A stretch of 64,000 nucleotides of DNA. Origin: Amoebophrya sp. A120 (lineage: Eukaryota; Sar; Dinophyceae; Syndiniales; Amoebophryaceae). Position numbers and translations under genes: made by a program. Under the pieces are notes generated by a model. That model ran no database searches. It had not been told where the DNA came from and saw nothing but the letters and a program-made list of their open reading frames with translations. Positions 32,578-42,639 of this stretch are shown in pieces; the first letter of the stretch is position 1, and each line of letters starts with the position of its first letter. The stretch is from assembly GCA_905178155.1 (NCBI GenBank), contig CAJINV010000025.1:102453-166452 (forward strand). Reading direction: 5' to 3'.

Positions 32578-35273
32578 ATGGACTTCGACTACGATTCTGA
32601 CAACCCCTCTTCCGGGGAGGAGGACAAGCAGGCCGGAAAAAAATCTACTGCGAGTAGGAGTCCGGGGGCGGGTAAGAAATCTCTACCCTCGTCGCCGAAG
32701 CGAGTATCGTCGCCGCAGCATCAAAACCAACCTGCAAAGCCGAACAGCAGCACGGCGGCAGCGTCCTCTGCAGTTCCCGGGCAGCTGCCGACAGCGGCAT
32801 CGTCAACAGCATCTTCGTCTTCACTCGCAGTAGCAAGAGTTGCGATCGCTTCGACAGGTTCTTCAGGCTTAGGAACTACAACTAGTACATCATCAGCGGT
32901 CCCCACGACTACAACAGCAGCCCTTCGCCTGGAGGATATCCCAGAAATCACGAAGCAGCGCTTCCTCACGTCCCGCTCGCGGATAGACAGCACGGCCAAG
33001 TCCTCGCTTCCAACGTTCGTCTGCCTCCTGTGCGGCGCCACGTTTTCCAAACGGTCGCAGCTGGAAAACCACCTCTATTTCGAGGCGCACAGTAAGGAAT
33101 TGCGGGAATTTGCCGTCGCCGCGAGCAACGCCAAAGCGGCCCGGGGAAAGCAAGAAAATAAGCTAAGGCAAGGGTACATGCAGAGCATCGGCAGCACCCA
33201 GTTGTCCTCCGCAGCAAACAAGACGTCGGCGCCGACGAAAATAAATCGCAGTAGGAGCCGGAGCCGCAGTCCAGGGAATAAAGAGAAAGGCACTAGTGGA
33301 GCAGGTACTAAGGCTATTCAGTCCGAGGCCGCGGACATCATTAAACAAAATTTCGAGCATATGGAAGCGTCAGGATTGAAATCGTCAAAGTTGAAATAGT
33401 TTGTGATGCATAAAGCGCAGCCCACAAAGTGCCTGTCTTGCAGACTAGGCAAGGGAGGCAGATTGTAAGCCTGTTCTTCAGGGGTAGCAATAGAGCTCCT
33501 GAAGTAGCATGACAAAAGGCGTCTTCCTTACCCAAACAGCATTACAAACTGGATTTCGGCTCTACCCAAATTTGTCATGCGCCACTTGAAAACTAGGCGG
33601 CAACTGGTATTCATTTTATGCATGGCAAATCGTTTCAGCTTTGTCGATTTCAATCCTGACACCCCCATAGAGCAGGAACGGCAGCGCATCGAGAACGAGA
33701 AGCGGAAAAAGGAGAAGGCGAAGATCGATTTTTCGCTTGAGGCGGTGCTCGGCGGCAACATGAACATTCACGCACCGAAGAAGCCGGTGAAAACTTATGA
33801 ACTGCAAAAGTATCGTACTCGTATAAATGCATTACAAATTATTGCCTCCGCGTGAGAAATGAAATTTGTAGTGCGGATTTACGATAAGAAAAAAATTTGT
33901 AATGCAAGACTTGCATTTATACGAGTGCGATACTTTTGCAGTGGATAAAACCACTTTGAATGTGAAGGAGGTGGCGAGCCGGGACGAGTTTGGTATGATT
34001 GCGCAGACCGAGGCACAGAAAAAAGCGTTCGAGATATCCCGTATAAAAACATCCCCGCCCCAGAGTTGCCATGCAATTCTGCATGCCAAAAAAGTTTCTC
34101 ATGCGGAGCCCTATGAGAAGCATTTTCTATTCGTGTCTTGAAATTTGTGATGCTACAATCAGAACGCTATGCTAGATCTGTGATGCTACTGAAGTAGCTA
34201 AACAGGATTACACTACGAGGACAAACTTGTCATGCCCAACAACCAAAGCTGGCTGATTTGTCTAGCAGATTTCCTATCTTGGCTCTGGTGCGCGGACGTT
34301 TTTACACAGGATAGCAGAAGCGGCTGGAATTCGAAAAAGAGATGATTTCCGCCGAGACGCTGCACAAAAACGACAAGGAGGCGGGGTTGCTGGATCCGGA
34401 CATCTATCCAGTGCAAAAGTATCGTACTCGTATTGCAGTTATGCATTACAAATCTTTTTGTCAAGGTAAATCCGCATCACAAACTTCGTTTCTCATGCCG
34501 AGAAAATTTGTAATGCATTTATACGAGTGCGATACTTTTGCAGTGCATAACATCAAGCAGAAAATCATACGCCAGATGCAGCTCTCCTTCGTGGGCTCAA
34601 ACGTGATGAAGCTGCCGAAGAAAGAAGCGCGGTTATCGAAAGGAAAAATCCCCCTCCCCATATCAAAACGAAATTCCTGATGCTGGATTTGTGTGCACAA
34701 ATCCGAGCTGTCTTGCTTGAGAGCACTGCAGGCCCATTATACCAAGTGTGAGTAGAGAGGTTTTGGCCTAGGCGCTTAGCATGGAAAACATCCGCGCTGT
34801 AGGCCCAACAGCATGACAAACCGCCTGCGCAATCCGGCGGCTGTCTGCGGAGTTGCTTTCTTGCAAGACGGACGCGATTTGTGGCCACAAATCAGCATCA
34901 CAAATTTCCAAAAGTATACCTTTTCAGTATGAGGGAGGTGGATTTTTCCTTTTGATAGCGGTGCATTCTCTGCCGCGAGAAGTTTGCGAATTACGAGCTC
35001 GCGGAGAAACACTGTCTCGAAAAACACGACGAGGAATTTTCGAAAAAGTACCTGGCGAGATGGCAGGAGTTCATCCAAACGTGGTGCGTGGAGAAAAAGA
35101 ACAGAATTCTCGGCAAGGAGGAGGTGGAGGAGCGGAACACGCAGTGCCCGGTCTGTCGGATTCACTTCGGCAACCTGGACAAGCACTTGGGGAATGAGGT
35201 ATGGCTGAAGAAGGACCACGCACACACGCGCGTCTTCTTCGCGGGGTTTAAACATGAGGAGGAGGATGATTGA
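32578..35273 (+). CDS. C2H2 zinc-finger protein with RS motif, interrupted by five introners
   Basis: Exons 32578-33359, 33675-33795, about 33953-34034, about 34319-34404, 34555-34633 and 34963-35273. Removing introners F1, B2, C3, B3 and D2 gives one continuous frame. Features in order: Ser/Pro-rich N-terminus; C2H2 finger FVCLLCGATFSKRSQLENHL with FEAH; an RSRSRSRSP stretch; a charged helix (QERQRIENEKRKKEKAK); a second finger rebuilt across D2 (RCILCREKFANYELAEKHCL); a third CPVCRIHFGNLDKH motif; acidic end HEEEDD. The RS motif and fingers suggest an RNA- or splicing-related nuclear protein, which is inference. The second finger exists only after removal of D2, good evidence that D2 is spliced. 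Confidence 0.8.
33360..33669 (+). mobile_element. Introner F1 (family F)
   Basis: TATGGAAGCGTCAGGATTGA..GTCGATTTCAATCCTGACACCCCCATA; exact direct repeat GAGCA. Joins QNFE to QERQRIE. Confidence 0.93.
33796..33947 (+). mobile_element. Introner B2 (family B)
   Basis: TATGAACTGCAAAAGTATCG..GATACTTTTGCAGTGGATA, direct repeat AAACT/AAACC (one mismatch). Joins KKPVKT to the TLNVKEVA exon. Confidence 0.9.
34035..34313 (+). mobile_element. Introner C3 (family C)
   Basis: TATCCCGTATAAAAACATCC..GGACGTTTTTACACAGGATA; flanks CGAGA/GCAGA imperfect. Joins AFE to KRLEFEKE. Confidence 0.88.
34405..34549 (+). mobile_element. Introner B3 (family B)
   Basis: TATCCAGTGCAAAAGTATCG..GATACTTTTGCAGTGCATA; exact direct repeat ACATC. 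Joins LLDPDI to KQKIIRQ. At 145 bp it is the shortest full copy. Confidence 0.93.
34634..34957 (+). mobile_element. Introner D2 (family D)
   Basis: TATCGAAAGGAAAAATCCCC..GGATTTTTCCTTTTGATA; exact direct repeat GCGGT. Its removal restores a CxxC zinc finger. Confidence 0.94.
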
Positions 35274-35277
35274 TAAT

Positions 35278-35375
35278 CAAAGTGCTAGAACTTCTGATGC
35301 TGTCATGCCGTACAAGGGGCTGGTGCTCTCTGATGCGGGCTTCAGCAACACAAGTTTCCTGACCCAGACATCGAG
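35278..35375 (+). mobile_element. Family A introner remnant
   Basis: Words CTTCTGATGCTG, GTCATGCCG and TTTCCTGACCCAGACATC in family A order directly after the zinc-finger stop codon; termini lost. Confidence 0.5.
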
Positions 35376-35908
35376 TAATGAAGTGTGGACGTCGCGTAAG
35401 TAAGTATACCCTCAGGACGAGCTCCACCCTTGTAAGTATTGTCTAGTCAAATTATTGATGCTGCAACCACGACGACCCTTCAATTTTTTCTCGTGAAAAA
35501 AACTGATCCACCAACATAGTAAAATATGGCCCACAGCCGGTACAACTTCTACCCAGTGTACTTGTATCTATATAAAGTTTCGCTTTCATCTAATTGATGC
35601 CGTGTTCTGGCCGTCTGCTCGGATGATCCTAGATCAGTGCTTCCTCCGAGAAAAAAAAAATTTGTTCCAATCGTAGCTCCACCTATGTCGTATTTTTTTT
35701 TCGGTTTGAGTTTATTCAGTGTCCCATCGTCGTTGCAGTCGATAAACTGATCGTTTCTTTTTTTCGGTATCATCCTCGTTTCACACGACAGCTATTTGCT
35801 TATTTGTCGCCGTTACTACTTCTACCTGGTGAAATCTTGAATATTGAATCAAGATGGTCTAATTTGCTGTTTCGCGCAACAATTGGCAGCATCATCCACA
35901 GGACCAGC
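35376..35908. other. Intergenic, no gene seen
   Basis: AT-rich; a GTAAGTAAGTATAC word lies at 35397. The HCF101 frame is open upstream to 35804, but the first ATG is at 35909. Confidence 0.4.
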
Positions 35909-38878
35909 ATGCAGCGGCTGCGAGTTCGCCGCGTAGGGGGCCAGTTCGTGTCTTCGTACTCCACTTCCAGGGAAGTAGTAGTACAACAACTCCGACCACG
36001 TGGCTCTTGTGGCCTGAGCGAAAATGAAAATATAGTAGCGAAAGGACCACCAACTCCAACAACACTGCGCCCACGATTTTATTTCCTCTCGCGCCGCCCT
36101 CTCCACACCATCGCGGTTGGGTCCTGCAAAGGGGGGGTGGGAAAAAGTTCGATTGCGCTCAATCTCGCCTTCCAACTCGCCGTATGAATTGCAAAAGTGT
36201 CTGGGTCTGGAAGGATGTAACCTGTGATGCGCATTTCAGAACACAGAAAAATCTCTCATGCATAGGTAGCAAAAGGAAAAGCTGCCCAGTTTCTGTCACC
36301 AAACTGGGGGATTTGTCATGCGAATTTGGCATTGCGGAAGCTTCTCGAAACCTGTGATGCTAGAGCTTCCATGCCAGACCTTCTGCGTCATGCAGAAATA
36401 GCATGGCTTTGACTCTTCCAGACCCCGACATTTTTACATTTGATACGCCGGGAAAAAAAACAAGAAGGTGGCTCTCTGCGACCTCGACGTCTACGGACCC
36501 AGTTTGCCGTTTCAAGTCCCGAGGAACCGGATCCACGAGAAGCATTTTAATATTTTCGGGCCGGAGAAGAGCGAGGCACCAAGTCCATCGGAGAAGGACA
36601 AGAATGCGCTTCGTCCCCAGGTGGACTTCGATCCCAAAACGCAGCTGATAAAGCCCGTGGAAGTTTTCTGCGATGAAGGAGACTACAACGCCGACATTGA
36701 TAGGCGACCGGGCGCACCATCCAGGACAAGAAACACAGTGCAAACCATGTCGCTCGGGTGGCTGAGGCCGGATGAGCACGCCGCGCTTCGGGGGCCCATG
36801 GCTTCGGGAATCGTGCAACAGATGCTCAAAAACGTGGATTGGCGCCCAGACCTGGATATCCTGTGCAAAAGGATCGTACTCGTATTGCAATCATGCATTA
36901 CAAATCTTTTTCTTGAGGTATTTTCTTGAGGTAAATCCGCATTACAAATTTTTTCGATTATGCTGAGGAAATAATGCATTTGTACGAGTGCGATACTTTT
37001 TCAGTTCATACTGGATTACTTGGTGCTGGATTTGCCGCCCGGGACGGGGGACATCCACTTTTATTGATTGGAAAATTTTTGTTGCACACAGAATCCACAT
37101 CCAGCACTTTTTCTTTAAACTTCACGATTTCCAGCATTATTGTTTCGCTGCAACCTATCACGACCTGAGGCAACTTTCTTGGGCTTTTTCTGTCGCATTT
37201 TATTGCAACACTCCATCCATTTATACCTGGCAGGTGTTTCTTGGACAGAGCACCATCCAAGAAGCTGAAGTATTCGTACCTACAATTGTTCTAGTTTTAT
37301 GTGCAGTGCAAAATTTTTTTCCACCATGATTTCTGAACCGTTGCACAGCAGATCCGGGTAGACTACTGTGTCATGATAACCACGCCGCAGCTGCTTTCGC
37401 TCGTCGACGTGGAGAAGGGCATCAAGATGTTTCACGAAGTGGGAATACCGACCGCAATACTGGTGGAAAACTTCTCTTTTTTCACTTGCGAAAACTGCGG
37501 CCACGATAACCAAATGTTCCTGACATATCCAGGGCAAAACGCGCAGAAAATGGCAACAGATTTCGGGCTGCCGCATTTTCTACAGCTCCCCTGGGAACCC
37601 GAACTGACGCGGCCACACTCGATTTATGTTTTGGACCGCGAGGATGTTGAACAAGAGCACGATCTTCACCCGCACCGTACTAGCGGACGAGATCATGATC
37701 CGTCGGAGGTGGATCTTCACGCACTTCCGTTGGAAGGAGCCAGGGAACGTCAGCCAAAGACCACGACCCGCAGCACGAGATCTAGTACGAGCACCATATT
37801 ACCTCTTGCAAGTAGCACCGGTGTATCTGTACGCGCAGTGAAGATGCGGGAACAGTTGGCGAAGCTGGCAGAGTGTGTGGAGACTCTCTGTTGTACTACG
37901 TCTTCTACTTCTACTTCTGGTGCTCCTGCGCCAAGGAACAATAGCACAGTGGGACCACAAGCGGGCCTAATGGCAGACGGGTACGAACTGACGTTTCCGA
38001 AAGATGAAAACGGAGCTGGCGCAGCCTCAGCCGACCGCGTATCTCTCGTGGTGCAAATCCTGAAAGACGGAACTTTTCTCGGCAAAATTCCCGCGAGGAA
38101 GCTGCGGCTAAGCTGCAGATCCGCGGTCATGTATGCTGAGCAAAAACGTCCCCACCCCAGAGTTGTCATGCAAATCCGCATGCCAAGAAAGTTGCTCATG
38201 CTGAGCCCCATGGGAAGTATTTTCTAGTCGTGTTTTGGAATTTGTGATGCTAGAATAAGCATGATAAGCTAGATCTGTGATGCTGCTGAAATAGCAAAAC
38301 AGGACTAAACTACGAGAACAAACTTGTCATGCGAAACCGCCGAAGCTGGTTGATTTGTCTAGCAGCTTTCCCATCTTGACTCTGGTGTGGGGACGTTTTT
38401 ACTCCGGATATCATGTATGATGAATTCACGGGGGAAAAGCTGTTCAAAGAGGACGACATACCACTCGACGTGTACCCAAAAAAAATCGAGCCGGCCGGTC
38501 GGCTATCAAATGCAAAAGTGTCTGGGTCTGGAAGGATGCAACTTGTAATGCTATTTTCGGATTCTAAAAAAAATCTGTGTTGCATGACAGGCAATAGGAG
38601 TCCAGTTTTTGCCACGTGGAGAGGGCATTTCTCATGCAGGACCACATGCATCAAGAAGCACTCAGAAAATCTGTGATGCTAGGGCATACGTCACAGCCGT
38701 CATGGGTCATGTCAGGCGTGCATGACAAATCTTCCAATCTTCCAGAACCAGACACTTTTGCATTTGATATCGGTACGCGGTGTCGGTCACGTGGAGTGAC
38801 AAGCACAGCAGCCTCTTTCCGTGGAAAAAGATCTTGCCGCTGATGGAGGAGCAGGAACATCAAGGAAAGAGCCAGTAA
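35909..38878 (+). CDS. HCF101: HCF101-like Mrp/NBP35-family P-loop ATPase (Fe-S cluster carrier)
   Basis: Exons 35909-36182, 36451-36856, 37016-about 37060, about 37353-38131, 38416-38503 and about 38775-38878. The N-terminus (MQRLRVRRVGGQFVSS) looks like an organelle-targeting presequence. Next come the deviant Walker A of the Mrp family (GSCKGGVGKSS), LCDLDVYGPSLP, DYLVLDLPPGTGD rebuilt across introner B4, and VENFSFFTCENCGHDNQMF with the paired Cys of the cluster site. The C-terminal DUF971 domain is rebuilt across C4 and A10 (RLSCRSAVMYDEFTGE, YAVSVTWSDKHSSLFPW). Mrp plus DUF971 is the HCF101 arrangement; the N-terminal DUF59 is not seen. The role is assembly and transfer of 4Fe-4S clusters. 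The break near 37061-37352 is not an introner and has no GT donor in reach. Confidence 0.85.
36183..36445 (+). mobile_element. Introner A9 (family A)
   Basis: TATGAATTGCAAAAGTGTCT..TTTTACATTTGATA; exact direct repeat CGCCG. Joins FQLAG to KKNKKVALCDLD. Confidence 0.93.
36857..37010 (+). mobile_element. Introner B4 (family B)
   Basis: TATCCTGTGCAAAAGGATCG..GATACTTTTTCAGTTCATA; exact direct repeat CTGGA. Removal restores the conserved LDYLVLDLPPGTGD motif. Confidence 0.94.
38132..38410 (+). mobile_element. Introner C4 (family C)
   Basis: TATGCTGAGCAAAAACGTCC..GGACGTTTTTACTCCGGATA; exact direct repeat TCATG. Removal restores AVMYDEFTGE of DUF971. Confidence 0.94.
38504..38769 (+). mobile_element. 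Introner A10 (family A)
   Basis: TATCAAATGCAAAAGTGTCT..ACTTTTGCATTTGATA; direct repeat TCGGC/TCGGT. Joins PAGR to YAVSVTWSD. Confidence 0.92.
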
Positions 38879-39733
38879 ATCTGTATTGCGTTATTTGCGC
38901 AGCATAATTGCACGAAAGACCACGGCGCTTTTTCTGCCACTGATCATGTTCCATCCTGTGCTGCGCGCGTGCCGAGAGCTATGCGGAAAAGTACAACTCA
39001 AATGCAAAACAAAGATGTGATAATTCTGCAACCTTTGAAGAACAAAAACTGCACTGCTATGAAGTAGAACACTGCACTGCAACTGCTATGAAGAACATAA
39101 AACTGCACTGCACTGCTTCTGCAAGGCTATGAAGAAGAATGATCACATGCTGTGGTCCTTGTTGTTCTGCGGCGAAAAACAAGACATGACTGATAGCACC
39201 ACCTTCACCATCTAAGGCAGCTCTGATCAGCTCTGTACTGCGGATCAGCTTTTTTTGTCAACATTTGGAACGATCACATTGGCACTCTGCGTCGAGCGGA
39301 CTTGTTTTTTGCGCTTCTTCAATTAGAATGTTGACAGTGATAGCATTCCTGGAGCTGGTACCAGATCGAGGTTCGAGTGCCGCTTCCGAACCGGCAGCTA
39401 GTACAAAACAAAGTCGCCACTGCTGATGGACAAGGGGTGGTCCGAACAGGATTATTTACTGTAGATCTGCAGTTTTCGTTTTGCTTTTGTCTAGAGCTGA
39501 TCTCCCGCTTCACAGATGAAGATCATATTCACGGCATGCACAGAACACTTCCGGACTCTGTCTCTGTCAACCGATAGGCCCCTCTGACACATGGTACAAC
39601 AGAAGATCAGAAGTCGTGCAGCTCTCTCCATTCACAATCATTCGCATCCCGTGCTAGTGTGCATCTGCGAGCTGTCGCATAGTCTTAGTCATGTAGTGTT
39701 AGACCAAAAAGAAAATACAAATATCGTAGAATT
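38879..39733. other. No gene seen
   Basis: A local repeat of an ACTGCACTGC / CTATGAAGAA word occupies 39045-39135. Otherwise nothing recognised. Confidence 0.45.
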
Positions 39734-41744
39734 ATGGTAATGCTGTCCGTGTTGAGCCCACCGGAGGCCGGTGGTGGGGGCGCAGAAGCAGATCCGGGAG
39801 TTGCAGCAGCTTCGAGCGTCGCGCCACAGCTTCCTTTTTCGCTACACGACACAGATGCTGTCGCTGCAGCTGCGGCAACAGGCTCCTTGTCAACATCTGC
39901 TACGACCACGACCCCAAGTGCAGCTCGGCCTCGAGGACACGAGCCGCGCGTGGATTTCTTTTCCCTGCAAAGAGATTTTCTTCTCGCTTACGGCGATAGC
40001 GTGGAGAGTCTCATTCAACACGGCGTTTTTTTCCTTCCGGGCGGGACCACGAGCACGGACGGGGTACGAGAGCAGTTCATTTACTCCCTCGCCGAGCTGT
40101 TTGGCATCTACAGGCGACTGGTCGTGCAGGAGCACCAGGAGGTGGAAAGGATCGGCACCAGCAGACCTTTCCCCACGACCCTCTCCTGCACCAGCGAGAC
40201 CACAGCGAAGGTCGCAGTCTTCTTACTGAAGGCGGTCCGGTGTTTGCAGTTAGTGGTGGAAATGCGGCACCCGGGCGTGAAAACTTGCTTCGTCCTAGAG
40301 CTACTGAAAATCTTTGCGAAATTTTACCTGTGGAGGCAGCAGAGACGTTCTTTCAATGCTTGTCCCATGCTTATTGACGAGTCCGTCGAGGCGACTGCCG
40401 CGGCTGTGGAAGCCGCAGCACTTAATACCGGCGCAACGTATCCACTGCAAATATGATGTCTGCGTCCGGAACTTGTGATGCTAATAAAGATGTGCGAATG
40501 GCATCACGGGGCCGTGCGTGACAAGTTTCTGAGCGAATACGTCTTGCATAAACTGCATGACAGACCGCATTTTTGCATGACACAAAAGACGCAGCATATA
40601 ATTGAGGCATCACGCATTACTCTACAGCTTTATTTTTCTCTTCTAACTGACAAACTGAAACTCTCCAGACCCAGACATGTTTGCAATGTATACATCAACC
40701 GCACCAACACCAGTAATCACAGATGAAGACGGATACGAGACGGTGTTTCACGAGCACAAGGGCAAGCACTCCGGTATCGTGCTGCGCGGGCACGTGCGGA
40801 AGCAGGTGTTTAGTTATCCTGGACATGATGCGACTGCGAGCGGAAAAATGGGAGAAACGGACTCACTGAACGAGGACCAAAGCGACGTCGTCAACGACGA
40901 GAATATTAAAGGAAACAATTTAGTGGTGCCAGGAAGACTCCTCGTAGCACCATCATTCCCACGAACAAGACCGCCCGCCAGAATCCTGCTCGGCGAGTGG
41001 CTTTACCATCTTCGGCCGTTGCTCGTGTTGTTTCTGCAGCACAGATATCCTGTGCAAAAGTATCTGATACTCGTATTGCAATCATGCATTACAAATCTTT
41101 TTCTCAAGGTAAATCCGCATTACAAATTTTATTTCTCAACACGCTGAGGAAATTTGTAATGCATTTATATATACGAGTAGGATTCTTTTGCAGTTCATAA
41201 CAGAATGGCGAGGTGGAGCACGACCAGGGTCGTCTCCGTGAAGAACAGAGATGCTGGTGTTGGCAATCAACATATTGGCGGAAATCAACATCATCATGCT
41301 GGCGCAGCACAACCACACCCCGATCATGGGACCGCCTGTTCCAACTCCTGGCCCGCCTGGTGGGCGGCGGTGCTGGTCGACTTGCTTTCCATTCAACTCC
41401 AGTGGCAAAACCAAAACACAACATCGAACAACACAACAGCGGCACCTTCTTGGGAAGGAAGTGCCGCAGATCATCATGATCGGCAGGAGTACGGAAAAAA
41501 TAAACACACGACGACATCTTCATCACAGGAACATCAAATAATCAACCTGCAGCAACTCGAGCTCAAGCGGCGACGGAGTTTGCTCCTCTACGCTTTAATT
41601 CGGTCTCCGTTCTTCGAAAAGTTTTTCCCGGCGGAGAGACTGCAGAAAATGTGGGAACGGATCCCAGTGGTGGGGAAACATTTTAATTTGGTACAACTGT
41701 TGCTACTGTGGCGCCCCTATTATTTCTACACGAGTGGAACGTGA
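39734..41744 (+). CDS. PEX16: Peroxin-16-like peroxisome membrane biogenesis protein
   Basis: Exons 39734-40438, about 40694-41045 and 41205-41744, joined across introners A11 and B5. After a disordered N-terminus come RDFLLAYGDSVESLIQHGVF and FIYSLAELFGIYRRLVVQEH (the PEX16 N-terminal helices), CLQLVVEMRHPGVKTCFVLE, KIFAKFYLW, and GEWLYHLRPLLVLFL. The last exon has SWPAWWAAVLVDLLSIQL and the hallmark end ELKRRRSLLLYALIRSPFFE followed by RIPVVGKHFNLVQLLLLW. PEX16 recruits PEX3 and membrane proteins to peroxisomes. Order, spacing and the RSPFY-like motif fit; insertions of low-complexity sequence (NTTSNNTTAAP) are additions to the family. An ATG at 39740 is an alternative start. Confidence 0.8.
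40439..40692 (+). mobile_element. Introner A11 (family A)
   Basis: TATCCACTGCAAATATGATG..ACATGTTTGCAATGTATA; no exact direct repeat. Joins NTGAT to STAPTPVIT. Confidence 0.85.
41046..41199 (+). mobile_element. Introner B5 (family B)
   Basis: TATCCTGTGCAAAAGTATCT..TTCTTTTGCAGTTCATA; exact direct repeat ACAGA. Joins FLQHR to MARWSTTR. Confidence 0.93.
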
Positions 41745-42639
41745 AGGTCAAGTTGTGTACGAACAAGATGATTTGTGCCAGGGGTAGAATCGTCGTGAGT
41801 ACTTAGAATACTCACGAAGCCCCTCCTGCGCACTTACTTGACGTCAGAAGTCTTATAGATGACGCTGCATTTATTTTTGCACTTTGCATGCCCATGCGCA
41901 TTCAAATTCAAACGACCGTGTGAGATCATTTGCCATCGCAGAAGCGCCTTGCTTTCTTTGCTCTCGTTGTTCCTCTTTACTTGGCCAGGCAGGTTACGCA
42001 CATGCGCATGCTTTTCAGCCAGACAGTGATGTCCATCGACAGCAATCCGAGGAACGTGTTCAGTGTTCTTCGTGGATCCTGTCATGATCGTCGAACAGGG
42101 CTCGGCATTAAGCTGTGTGTGAAATTTCGTTGTTCGTCGCATTTCTCGTCGCAGTGATTAAGTATTATTTAAAAAAGAAATGCAGTTGCAGAGGGATTCT
42201 GCTTCTGCCTCTGCACTTTCTAATATGAAAATAATCCACCTCTACTGCAGTTGACAGCAGGTGTTCGCTGTTCCAACAGTCAGGCAAAAATGTAGGTACA
42301 ACATCTCTGTGCGAGTGCGAAAAATGGCGTTGAGTCGCGAGAGGAGAGAGCACACTTCAAAAAAAGTGCTCTTCGTTCTTGTTCAGTAAGGAGAGAAGAG
42401 GGTATTGGCCTGTTGTACTATCAAGCTTGCACACCAAGATTCGTTGCAAAATTCCGATGGGTCGCTCGTTGTAGCGGTACAACGACCAGCGCATGCGCAA
42501 CTGAGAGACCTAGGCACAGCAAAAGGCAGAAGTCACCAAAATATCGACTTGCTTGTTGCAGCCTTCACCCTGTTGGATGAGTTAGAGCTGTATATGAAAT
42601 AAAATTTTGCCGTACAAACATTTTCAAAAGGAAGAAAAG
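41745..42639. other. No gene seen
   Basis: A GTGAGTACTTAGAATACTCAC inverted repeat lies near 41797 just after PEX16. No convincing frames. Confidence 0.45.

Noticed and set aside
33370-33399. End of the zinc-finger frame at 33399 taken as the true C-terminus
   Set aside because: These codons are the first bases of introner F1; the direct repeat GAGCA and the continuing frame show the gene goes on.
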